From positions 1-24,383 of the forward strand of contig CAXBRT010000011.1 of assembly GCA_963978445.1 (NCBI GenBank): a DNA stretch of 24,383 nt, in the 5' to 3' direction. How positions within the stretch are numbered: the stretch's first letter is position 1; the number at the start of each line of letters is the position of its first letter. The notes under the pieces were generated by a model. It was not told where the DNA came from. It made no database searches and saw only the letters and a program-made list of their open reading frames with translations. Below, one piece after another: positions 6,676-14,091 of this stretch. The DNA is from TMED14 sp003444795 (lineage in GTDB: Bacteria; Bacteroidota; Bacteroidia; Flavobacteriales; Schleiferiaceae). Made by a program: the position numbers and the translations under genes.

Positions 6676-8202
6676 ATGCCTAATTTCACCAATCAAAAAA
6701 ATAATTCTACCTATCTCATGTTTCAAGAAATCCGCCAAAGCATTCCCTCCTCCATCGTTGTCTTCCTCGTTGCTCTCCCTCTCTGTTTGGGCATTGCCCT
6801 GGGCTCTGGAGCGCCCCTTATTTCGGGAATTATCGCCGGGGTAGTAGGTGGTGTCGTCGTAGGCAGCATCAGTGGTTCGCATTTGAGCGTATCTGGACCT
6901 GCTGCAGGATTGATCGCCATTGTGATTGTAGCCATCACGGATTTGGGCGGATTTGACACCTTCTTATTGGCAGTTTTCTTGGCAGGCCTATTCCAAGTGG
7001 CCTTTGGATTCTTGCGACTCGGCATCATTGGACACTATATCCCTAACACCGTGATCAAAGGCATGATGGCCGCCATTGGCCTCATCCTAATTCTGAAGCA
7101 AATCCCCCACCTTGTAGGCTACGACGTAGACTTCATGGGAGATGAGGGCTTTGCGCAAAGCGAGGACGGCAATACGTTTGGGGGCCTCGAACACGCTATG
7201 AGTGCGCTCACTATTGGTCCTTCCGTCGTGGGAATTGTTAGCCTACTCATTCTCATCACGACGCAAACGCTGGGTTACGCTCGGTTCAGCATCTCAAAAT
7301 TCCTTCCGGCGCCTTTGCTTGTGGTTATCGCAGGTACAGCTTTGGCCTATGGGCTCGGCCAAATGAATCCCGAATGGGCCATCATCGCCGAGCACAGCGT
7401 ACAACTTCCCAACTGGAAAGCGGGCTTGACTTCTCCAAATTTTGCAGCATTCGGCAACATAGATGTATGGGTAGCTGCATTAACTATCGCGGTGATTGCA
7501 AGTGTGGAAACCCTCTTGTGCATCGAGGCCGCAGATAAAATGGACCCACTCAAGCGGGTGACCCCAACAAACCGCGAGCTTATTGCCCAAGGAGTAGGCA
7601 ACAGCGTTTCTGGTCTTATTGGAGGATTGCCGATTACCTCCGTCATTGTTCGGACGTCAGCGAACGCTCAAATGGGCGCCAAACACAAGTCCAGCGCCAT
7701 TATGCATGGTCTCATTTTAGCGGTCGCAGTCATAGCCATCACCCCATTGCTTAACCGAATTCCATTGGCTGTATTAGCGGCTATCCTTATCATGATTGGG
7801 TATAAATTGGTTAGTCCCAGCGTAATTCGCAGCATAGTCGCCAAAGGCTATGCGCAATGGGTGCCTTTTGTGGTTACTGTGATTGCCATTCTTCTAACAG
7901 ATTTGCTGAAAGGCATTGTGCTCGGCTTGGTGGTAAGCTTAATTTTCATTGCCATCACCGACTTTAAAAGCAACATTTCCTACAGCGAAAACAATGGAGT
8001 ATTCACCTTTTCTTTCCGCCGAATGGTGACCTACCTAAGTAAAGGACTTTTGAAGGAACGTCTAGAACGCATTCCTGCCGGCTCTACCCTCCATCTGGAT
8101 TACCGCGAATGCGAATTTATGGACGCTGACATCGAAGAGGTTATCGAAGATTTCCAAAAGCATTCAGGGTACAAAAACATCATTGTCAAGGAAATCCGCT
8201 AA
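6676..8202 (+). CDS. SulP-family inorganic anion transporter
   Basis: The 508-aa inner-membrane protein has about a dozen hydrophobic segments, beginning with the SulP signature SIVVFLVALPLCLGIALGSG, then ISGSHLSVSGPAAGL and IASVETLLCIEAADKM, and ends in a short cytosolic STAS-like domain (about 430-508). Family members move sulfate, bicarbonate or other anions, often with Na+ or H+. Marine Bacteroidota homologues often sit beside a carbonic anhydrase, pointing to bicarbonate, but none is present here, so the substrate stays open. A second in-frame ATG at 6718 (MFQEIRQSIPSS) matches the usual family start better; the first 14 residues (MPNFTNQKNNSTYL) may not be translated. It diverges from the arginine decarboxylase operon across the 17-bp repeats. 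Confidence 0.9.
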   Translation: MPNFTNQKNNSTYLMFQEIRQSIPSSIVVFLVALPLCLGIALGSGAPLISGIIAGVVGGVVVGSISGSHLSVSGPAAGLIAIVIVAITDLGGFDTFLLAVFLAGLFQVAFGFLRLGIIGHYIPNTVIKGMMAAIGLILILKQIPHLVGYDVDFMGDEGFAQSEDGNTFGGLEHAMSALTIGPSVVGIVSLLILITTQTLGYARFSISKFLPAPLLVVIAGTALAYGLGQMNPEWAIIAEHSVQLPNWKAGLTSPNFAAFGNIDVWVAALTIAVIASVETLLCIEAADKMDPLKRVTPTNRELIAQGVGNSVSGLIGGLPITSVIVRTSANAQMGAKHKSSAIMHGLILAVAVIAITPLLNRIPLAVLAAILIMIGYKLVSPSVIRSIVAKGYAQWVPFVVTVIAILLTDLLKGIVLGLVVSLIFIAITDFKSNISYSENNGVFTFSFRRMVTYLSKGLLKERLERIPAGSTLHLDYRECEFMDADIEEVIEDFQKHSGYKNIIVKEIR

Positions 8203-8241
8203 AATTCAGGGAGTTCGGATCTTCTTTCGGGATAAAGGGAG

Positions 8242-8249
8242 TACTTTTG
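8242..8249 (+). promoter_or_regulatory. -7 box of typA
   Basis: TACTTTTG is a perfect TAnnTTTG match, 37 nt before the typA ATG and 39 bp after the SulP stop. No clear -33 TTG is seen. It suggests typA has its own promoter even though it follows SulP closely. Confidence 0.55.
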
Positions 8250-8286
8250 CGCGGCCAAATAGAAGGCCTCTTTTGACCCCATCCTC

Positions 8287-10062
8287 ATGACCCCCATTCG
8301 GAACATTGCGATTATCGCACACGTTGACCACGGCAAGACCACCCTGGTAGACAAGATCTTACACTACTGCCAACTCTTCCGTAACAACCAGGAAACGGGG
8401 GAACTCATCCTGGACAACAACGATTTGGAACGCGAGCGAGGAATTACCATCCTCGCCAAAAATGTGAGCGTCCGCTACAAGGATGTTAAGATTAACATTA
8501 TAGACACTCCAGGCCACGCTGACTTTGGTGGAGAGGTGGAGCGCGTATTGAATATGGCCGACGGCGTCTTACTCCTCGTGGACGCTTTTGAGGGCCCCAT
8601 GCCCCAGACCCGATTCGTACTTCAGAAAGCCTTGCAAATGGGCCTCAAGCCTATCGTCGTGGTCAATAAAGTGGACAAGCCTAACTGCGACCCCGAAGCC
8701 GCTCACGAATCCGTATTTGACCTCATGTTCTCCTTGGACGCCACCGAAGAGCAATTGGACTTCCCGTGCGTCTATGGTTCCGCTAAGCAGAATTGGATGA
8801 GCTACGACTGGAAGCAGCCCACAGATACCATTGAGCCATTGATGGATATGGTGCTCAAGCACGTCCCCGCGGCCGTTTCCTTGGAAGGCACGCCTCAGCT
8901 GCTCATCACGTCTTTGGACTACTCTTCGTACACCGGCCGAATGGCCATCGGTCGCCTACACCGCGGCACGTTGAAAGAAAATCAGCCTGTTTGCGTGGTC
9001 AAACGCGACGGAACGGTGACCAAGTCCCGCATCAAAGAACTATACATCTTTGAAGGTCTCGGCCGCACACGAGTAGAATCTGTTCAGGCGGGTGAAATCT
9101 GTGCCTTCAACGGTATCGAAGGCTTTGAAATTGGCGATACGATAGCAGATTACGAAAATCCTGAGGCACTTCCCCCCATTGCCATTGACGAGCCCACGAT
9201 GAGCATGGTGTTCACGATCAACGACTCCCCGTTCTTCGGTAAAGAGGGCAAGTTTGTGACCTCCCGCCACTTGAAAGACCGCTTGGAGAAGGAGCTCGAG
9301 AAAAACCTGGCGCTCCGCGTCGAGGCTACGGACTCGGCTGATACCTTCCGCGTATTTGGCCGTGGCGTATTGCACCTTTCGGTTTTGATTGAAACCATGC
9401 GTCGCGAAGGCTATGAATTGCAAATTGGCAATCCCCAGGTCATCATCAAGGAAATCGATGGCGTGAAATGCGAGCCCATGGAAGAACTCGTCATTGACTT
9501 GCCCGAATCTATGAGCGGCACCGCTGTAGATATGGCCACCCTCCGCAAAGGCGATATGCTCAATATGACGCCCAAAGGCGATCGCATGATTTTGACTTTC
9601 CATATCCCATCACGCGGCTTGATTGGTCTGCGCAACGCTTTGTTGACCTCTACGGCAGGTGAAGCCATCATGAACCACCGATTCTTGGAATTCCAGCCGC
9701 TAAAAGGCGACTTGCCTAAACGCACCAATGGTTCGTTGGTATCTATGGAGCAAGGAACCTCTATTGCTTACTCTATTGACCGACTGCAAGACCGCGGCCG
9801 TTTCTTTATTGAACCCGGTGAGGAAATCTATGCCGGCCAAATCACTGGAGAACACACCCGTGGCTCGGACTTGGAAGTCAATTTGACCAAAGGCAAGAAG
9901 CTCACCAACGTACGCGCTTCCGGTTCGGACGAAAAGATGCGCATTGCCCCTGCGATCAAATTGCGCTTGGAAGAGGCCTTGGAATACATCCAGAGCGATG
10001 AGCTCGTGGAAGTCACCCCCAAGAGCTTGCGCCTGCGCAAGATGAAGACGCGCAAGGCCTAA
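8287..10062 (+). CDS. typA: Ribosome-associated translational GTPase TypA/BipA
   Basis: TypA binds the 70S ribosome, assists 50S assembly and is needed mainly under cold or other stress. The 591-aa product has the G1 motif AHVDHGKTT (11-19), the switch I RERGITI (49-55), DTPGH (73-77) with the nearby FGGEVER, and NKVD (127-130). Domain II follows, then the EF-G-like domains III and V (GKFVTSRHLKDRLEKEL; GVLHLSVLIETMRREGYEL), and the TypA-specific C-terminal part with SRGLIGLRN and GSLVSMEQGTS. The length is close to the family norm of about 600. The ATG at 8287 begins directly before NIAIIAHVDHG, the usual N-terminus. Neighbours suggest no special partner. Confidence 0.97.
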   Translation: MTPIRNIAIIAHVDHGKTTLVDKILHYCQLFRNNQETGELILDNNDLERERGITILAKNVSVRYKDVKINIIDTPGHADFGGEVERVLNMADGVLLLVDAFEGPMPQTRFVLQKALQMGLKPIVVVNKVDKPNCDPEAAHESVFDLMFSLDATEEQLDFPCVYGSAKQNWMSYDWKQPTDTIEPLMDMVLKHVPAAVSLEGTPQLLITSLDYSSYTGRMAIGRLHRGTLKENQPVCVVKRDGTVTKSRIKELYIFEGLGRTRVESVQAGEICAFNGIEGFEIGDTIADYENPEALPPIAIDEPTMSMVFTINDSPFFGKEGKFVTSRHLKDRLEKELEKNLALRVEATDSADTFRVFGRGVLHLSVLIETMRREGYELQIGNPQVIIKEIDGVKCEPMEELVIDLPESMSGTAVDMATLRKGDMLNMTPKGDRMILTFHIPSRGLIGLRNALLTSTAGEAIMNHRFLEFQPLKGDLPKRTNGSLVSMEQGTSIAYSIDRLQDRGRFFIEPGEEIYAGQITGEHTRGSDLEVNLTKGKKLTNVRASGSDEKMRIAPAIKLRLEEALEYIQSDELVEVTPKSLRLRKMKTRKA

Positions 10063-10076
10063 GGCGGAGCGAGTAT

Positions 10077-10108
10077 AGGAGTTTAAGGGTAAAAGGGTAA
10101 AAGGGTTT
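10077..10108 (+). repeat. Octamer repeat, left arm of inverted pair
   Basis: AGGAGTTT, AAGGGTAA, AAGGGTAA, AAGGGTTT: four 8-bp units in phase, the last three close copies. Together with 10208-10247 on the other strand it forms a long imperfect inverted repeat. Confidence 0.8.
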
Positions 10109-10119
10109 AAGCATCTAAG

Positions 10120-10143
10120 CGGGTGGGCTTCGCGCTGCACCCG
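10120..10143 (+). other. GC-rich hairpin inside the typA-antiporter gap
   Basis: CGGGTG (10120-10125) pairs with CACCCG (10138-10143) around a 12-nt loop, nested inside GCATCT (10111-10116) and AGATGC (10152-10157). It is not followed by a T-run, so it is not a typical intrinsic terminator, but it is the best candidate for a structure ending typA transcription. Confidence 0.4.
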
Positions 10144-10207
10144 GAGATTAAAGATGCTCGCGCTTCGCTGGGCGCTGCTCTAACGATTAGGGGCAAGCGA
10201 AACCTAT

Positions 10208-10247
10208 ACACCCTTTAACCTTTCAACCCTTTTACCCTTCAACCCTT
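10208..10247 (-). repeat. Octamer repeat, right arm of inverted pair
   Basis: Read on the minus strand: AAGGGTTG, AAGGGTAA, AAGGGTTG, AAAGGTTA, AAGGGTGT, five 8-bp units in perfect phase. The orientation is opposite to the left arm, with 99 bp between the arms. The arm ends 28 bp before the antiporter start. Confidence 0.8.
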
Positions 10248-10275
10248 ACACCTAAACTTTGCGTAATTTCCCTAC

Positions 10276-11571
10276 GTGAACCACTTAATCAACACCCCCT
10301 CTATCCTGATCGCCCTGGCGGCCATCGTGATTGTTTCGTATTTGTTCAATCTCCTGGCCAAAAAGACGCGAATTCCCAGCGTTCTAATGCTCCTAGGAAT
10401 GGGTATTCTCTTCAATTTAGGTGGCCATTACGCGGCATTGCCGCAGCCAGATGTGCGCCCTGCACTGGAGATTTTGGGGTCCGTTGGGTTGATCATGATT
10501 GTTTTGGAAGCGGCCTTAGATCTGGAATTGCGTCGGGAACATTCGGGCATGATTGGCCGAAGCTTGTTGCTCACACTTTATGAGATGGGTGCAACTACTT
10601 TTTTCTTGTCTGCCCTCTTCCACGTAGGCATGGACGCCCCATGGGACCGAGCCATCCTTTATGCGGTGCCTTTGAGCATCTTGAGTTCGGCCATCATTAT
10701 CCCATCCGTCGAAAACATGCGTCATGACCTCAAAGAGTTCATGATTTACCAGTCCACCTTCAGCGATATTTTGGGCATTATGCTCTTCTATTTCTTGGTG
10801 GAAGGCTTTGAAAATCCAGGGGGAAGCACGGGCGAATGGTTGTTGCAATTTGGCTGGTCTTTTGGTGTGAGTGTGTTGGTTTCAGCGGTATTCTCCTATC
10901 TGCTGGTGCTCCTGCTTCAAAACATCAAAACACAGCTCAAACTCTTCTTGCTCATTGCCGTACTCATCCTGCTTTACGCCGTGGGCAAGATGCTGCATTT
11001 GAGTTCGCTCCTCGTCATTTTAATCTTTGGCTTGATCCTGAATAATCCCAATTTGTTCTTCCCAGGCAAGCTTCAAAAATGGCTAAAAGCGGATATCGTC
11101 AGTGGCCTTCTGAGTGATTTCAAACTCATCACGCGCGAAACAGCCTTTATTGTCCGAACCTTCTTCTTTGTAGTTTTTGGTTACAGCATTGACCTCAGTT
11201 CATTGGCCAATCCCTTGGTGATTTTCTTTGCGCTTTTGGCATTGGTGGGCATCTACCGAATTCGCGCCGTCGCCATCCAGTGGACGGTGCCCAAACCTCA
11301 AGCCATTCTCACCTATTTGGCTCCACGGGGACTCATTACCATCTTGCTCTTCTACGCCATTCCTGCCGAAATGGGCATTGCTCAATTTGACAACGGCATC
11401 CTGCTGTACATCATTCTGGCTAGCTCCGTGTTTATGGCCTGGGGTATGGTCCGAAACAGCGACAAGGACGACCACCGCACCTTGGGCGAAGTCCTGCGCG
11501 ACACCGCGAGCGTGGATCCCGAAATGGGCCCTTCGGAGCCTATCGAAGCAGAAGCGCCTTCCGAGGCTTAA
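10276..11571 (+). CDS. Cation:proton antiporter (CPA1, Na+/H+ exchanger domain)
   Basis: This 431-aa inner-membrane protein has about 12 hydrophobic segments and the CPA1 signature features: RIPSVLMLLGMGI near residue 35, GLIMIVLEAALDLEL (about 72-86), the central QSTFSDILGIM, and APRGLITILLFYAIP near residue 350. It should exchange Na+ or K+ for H+ and serve pH and salt balance. The ion-binding segment reads S-D instead of the N-D of NhaP-type exchangers. A hydrophilic acidic tail (about 395-431, ending EPIEAEAPSEA) replaces the long regulatory domains of some relatives. Translation probably starts at GTG 10276, as no in-frame ATG precedes the first membrane segment. The stop overlaps the convergent PD40 gene at TTAA 11568-11571. 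Confidence 0.9.
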   Translation: MNHLINTPSILIALAAIVIVSYLFNLLAKKTRIPSVLMLLGMGILFNLGGHYAALPQPDVRPALEILGSVGLIMIVLEAALDLELRREHSGMIGRSLLLTLYEMGATTFFLSALFHVGMDAPWDRAILYAVPLSILSSAIIIPSVENMRHDLKEFMIYQSTFSDILGIMLFYFLVEGFENPGGSTGEWLLQFGWSFGVSVLVSAVFSYLLVLLLQNIKTQLKLFLLIAVLILLYAVGKMLHLSSLLVILIFGLILNNPNLFFPGKLQKWLKADIVSGLLSDFKLITRETAFIVRTFFFVVFGYSIDLSSLANPLVIFFALLALVGIYRIRAVAIQWTVPKPQAILTYLAPRGLITILLFYAIPAEMGIAQFDNGILLYIILASSVFMAWGMVRNSDKDDHRTLGEVLRDTASVDPEMGPSEPIEAEAPSEA

Positions 11572-12677
11572 TTCACCCAGTCCGCCACAAACAAATTGGT
11601 TTCGCGCGTGCCGCCGTTATTTCGGTTGCTCGCAAACACCAATTTCTTTCCATCCGGAGAGAACATTGGGAAGGAATCAAAGGCGGTATCAAACGTCACC
11701 TGCTCCAATCCGGTGCCGTCCAAGTTGATCAAAAAGAGGTTGAAGGGGAAGCCGCGCTTGGATGCGTGATTGCTGCAAAACAAGATGCGCTGGCCGTCAG
11801 GCGTGAAGAATGGCGCCCAGTTGGCATTGCCCAAATGCGTGACCTGACGCTTATCGCTGCCATCCGCCCGAGCCACATACAGTTCCATGTTGGTGGGCTC
11901 CACGAGATGCTCCGCCAAAAGACCCTGGTAGTGGGCGATTTCCGCCTCTGTTTTCGGGCGTGAAGCGCGCCAAACCAACCATTCTCCATCAGGCGAAAAG
12001 AAGGCGCCCCCATCGTAGCCTAACTCATCCGTCACTTGCACCACGTTGCTGCCATCGATATTCATCGTGTACAATTCCAAATCCCCGCTTCGGTCGCTCG
12101 TAAAGACAATTTTATCCCCCTTCGGCGAGACGGTAGCTTCCGCGTCGTAGCCAGGCTCATGGGTCAACTGGCGCTGAAGTTCCCCATTGAGATCGGCCAC
12201 GTAAATATCAAAGGTTTCATAAATCGGCCAAACATACCGACCTCCCTCACGAGAGGGCTCTTCCGGGCAGGCATGCCCACCCGAATGCGTAGAGGCATAC
12301 ACGATTTCTTGGTCCCCTGGGAGGAAGTAGGAACAGGTGGTTCGGCCCAAACCGGTACTCAGCATTTTGGGCGTCTTTTCCACTTGGCGGACATCCTCGT
12401 ACAAGAAGATCTGATCACAAAGGGTACCCCACTCCTTGTAATTGGCCTGGAAAACGAGACTATTGCCCGAAAAACTCCAATAGGCCTCCGCATTGTCCCC
12501 CCCAAAGGTCAATTGACGCACATTCGCCAAATGCTTCTCTCCCGGATAGGTGAGCGTCTTCGCGTCCAAGACAGCACCAGCGGGTGTAGCTGAGTGCGAT
12601 TGACCAAACCCCTCCATGGCGCATAGGGCCAGAGCGAAAAGGGGTAGGAAAAAACGGATGGAGGTAGACGTTTTCAT
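11568..12677 (-). CDS. Secreted TolB-like PD40 beta-propeller protein
   Basis: The 369-aa protein starts with a signal peptide (MKTSTSIRFFLPLFALALC, ending near GFGQS) and is then built from PD40/WD40-like blades: WSFSGNSLVFQA, ATVSPKGDKIVFTSDRSG, AFFSPDGEWLVWRAS, PFFTPDGQRILFCSN and PMFSPDGKKLVFASNRN. Each shows the SPDG core of TolB-type propellers. The role is probably binding of protein or peptide partners in the periplasm; no catalytic domain is visible. It diverges over 38 bp from an M28 peptidase whose promoter box faces its own, so the two may work on the same extracellular peptides, which is inference. There are Cys residues in the first half (CDQIF, TTCSYF, HACPEE) that could form disulfides. 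The length is complete, with a stop overlapping the antiporter stop. Confidence 0.88.
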   Translation of the reverse strand: MKTSTSIRFFLPLFALALCAMEGFGQSHSATPAGAVLDAKTLTYPGEKHLANVRQLTFGGDNAEAYWSFSGNSLVFQANYKEWGTLCDQIFLYEDVRQVEKTPKMLSTGLGRTTCSYFLPGDQEIVYASTHSGGHACPEEPSREGGRYVWPIYETFDIYVADLNGELQRQLTHEPGYDAEATVSPKGDKIVFTSDRSGDLELYTMNIDGSNVVQVTDELGYDGGAFFSPDGEWLVWRASRPKTEAEIAHYQGLLAEHLVEPTNMELYVARADGSDKRQVTHLGNANWAPFFTPDGQRILFCSNHASKRGFPFNLFLINLDGTGLEQVTFDTAFDSFPMFSPDGKKLVFASNRNNGGTRETNLFVADWVN

Positions 12678-12688
12678 GGGCTTACAAG

Positions 12689-12696
12689 TACATTTG
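12689..12696 (+). promoter_or_regulatory. -7 box of the M28 peptidase gene
   Basis: TACATTTG, a perfect TAnnTTTG match, 19 nt before the peptidase ATG at 12716. It is separated by only 3 bp from the opposite-strand box at 12700-12707. Confidence 0.65.
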
Positions 12697-12699
12697 GTG

Positions 12700-12707
12700 C
12701 AAACCTA
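12700..12707 (-). promoter_or_regulatory. -7 box of the PD40 protein gene
   Basis: The minus strand reads TAGGTTTG, a perfect TAnnTTTG match, 22 nt before the PD40 ATG at 12677. It points toward the peptidase box, so the two initiation sites must overlap. Confidence 0.6.
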
Positions 12708-12715
12708 GTCCTCAA

Positions 12716-13984
12716 ATGACGATGAAATTTCGCAATACCTCTTTTCGACTTGCCTTAGGGCTGATTTTACCCCTTGTGTTTGCCGCAAGTGCATCTCTGC
12801 ACGCCCAAGACGCTGCAAAACTCAGCAAAGAAGCCCTCCAGCTTCAAATGGATGTCAAAACCCTTGCAGACGACGCCATGGAAGGCCGAAAGGTGGGTAC
12901 TAAGGGGGAACAAAAGGCAGCCGATTATTTGGTCAAGCGTTTCAAATCCATGGGCTTGAATGGCGCCATTTCTGGAAGCAAGACGCCTTACTTCGATCCA
13001 TTTGAGGCCCAACCATCCGTGCATGGAACCCCTACGGGTCCTAAAATCACAGGTCGAAATGTCGTTGCCGTTCTGCCAGGACAGGGGGAGGGAACCATCT
13101 ACATCGGCGCACACTATGACCACTGGGGATGGGGCGGCGAAGGCAGCTTGTACCGCGGTGCTGATTCAGCCATTCACAATGGCGCGGACGACAATGCTTC
13201 CGGTGTGGCCGCCGTTCTGGAGCTTGCGCGCCGTTTCCACGACAGTCCCTTGCAAAACACCGTGGTCTTCATTGCGTTTTCCGGAGAAGAAATGGGCCTG
13301 TGGGGCTCCAATGCCTTTGCCAAAGAGCACCTCGGCGCGTTCCCCGCCCCCCGCTTCATGATTAACATGGACATGGTGGGCCGCCTAAATGCTGAGCGCC
13401 AGCTCGCGGTTTACGGAACGGGTACGAGCCCCCTATGGGATGGGTTGTTGGACGAGCAAAATGAGTTTGGTTTTGTGCTTAAGCGGGAAGTTTCCGGCGT
13501 TGGCCCTTCTGACCACACGTCTTTCTACTTAGCCGACATTCCCGTTTTGCACTTCTTTACCGGTCAGCATGAGGACTACCACCGCCCTTCAGACGATTGG
13601 GACAAGATCAACTATGCCGGGTTGGCGGATGTGGTGACGTATATCGAAGGCATTGTACGTTCGGCGGATGCCCTCGGAGAGCTGCCCTTCTCCAAAACCA
13701 AGGACCAATCCGATGACACCCCCCGCTTTAAAGTCACTCTAGGCGTGGTACCTGATTACCTCTACAGCGACCCCGGAATGCGCATTGATGGCGTCAGTGA
13801 GGGCCGTCCCGCGGCAAAAGCCGGTTTGGCCAAAGGGGATGTCGTCACACAAATGGGCGACCAAGCCATCACCAGTATGATGGACTACATGCAAGCTTTG
13901 AGCACCTTCACAAAAGGCCAAACCGTTCCCGTTACCGTAAAGCGAAACGGCGCCACCCAGGTGGTGAATGTGACGTTTGACTGA
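12716..13984 (+). CDS. Secreted M28-family zinc aminopeptidase with C-terminal PDZ domain
   Basis: The 422-aa protein has a signal peptide (residues 1 to about 30, ending SLHAQ), an M28 catalytic domain and a PDZ domain (about 336-422). The two-zinc site is complete: H133 (IGAHYDHWG), D158 (NGADDNASG), catalytic E191 and ligand E192 (SGEEMG), D219 (NMDMVG) and H289 (EDYHRPSDD). Family members remove N-terminal residues from peptides; the PDZ part probably binds C-termini of substrates or partners. The site of action is the periplasm or outside the cell. A second ATG six bases downstream is equally possible as start. The gene is monocistronic and converges on polA across a 105-bp gap. Confidence 0.94.
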   Translation: MTMKFRNTSFRLALGLILPLVFAASASLHAQDAAKLSKEALQLQMDVKTLADDAMEGRKVGTKGEQKAADYLVKRFKSMGLNGAISGSKTPYFDPFEAQPSVHGTPTGPKITGRNVVAVLPGQGEGTIYIGAHYDHWGWGGEGSLYRGADSAIHNGADDNASGVAAVLELARRFHDSPLQNTVVFIAFSGEEMGLWGSNAFAKEHLGAFPAPRFMINMDMVGRLNAERQLAVYGTGTSPLWDGLLDEQNEFGFVLKREVSGVGPSDHTSFYLADIPVLHFFTGQHEDYHRPSDDWDKINYAGLADVVTYIEGIVRSADALGELPFSKTKDQSDDTPRFKVTLGVVPDYLYSDPGMRIDGVSEGRPAAKAGLAKGDVVTQMGDQAITSMMDYMQALSTFTKGQTVPVTVKRNGATQVVNVTFD

Positions 13985-14009
13985 GCGAGGACGCGATCCG
14001 CGCCACGGT

Positions 14010-14021
14010 CGTTAGCTAACG
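14010..14021. other. Perfect 12-bp palindrome between convergent genes
   Basis: CGTTAGCTAACG lies 26 bp after the M28 peptidase stop. A GT-rich tract follows to about 14050. No T-run typical of an intrinsic terminator follows. It could be a protein site or chance. Confidence 0.3.
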
Positions 14022-14079
14022 GGTTTGTTCGGCTTGTTGGTTCGTTGGTGAATTTTCCAAACTCCCTAGCGCGAAGGCG

Positions 14080-14091
14080 AAGCCCGGGCTT
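14080..14091. terminator. Palindrome overlapping the polA stop codon
   Basis: AAGCCCGGGCTT is a perfect 12-bp palindrome that includes part of the polA stop (14090-14092). In the polA direction, flanking GCGC segments could extend a hairpin, but there is no clean T-run, so a terminator role is tentative. Confidence 0.3.

Noticed and set aside
14021..14052. GT-rich tract after the M28 peptidase as a further octamer array
   Set aside because: Spacing of the TTGTT/CGTTG units is not constant (8 and 9) and the unit does not match AAGGGTnn.
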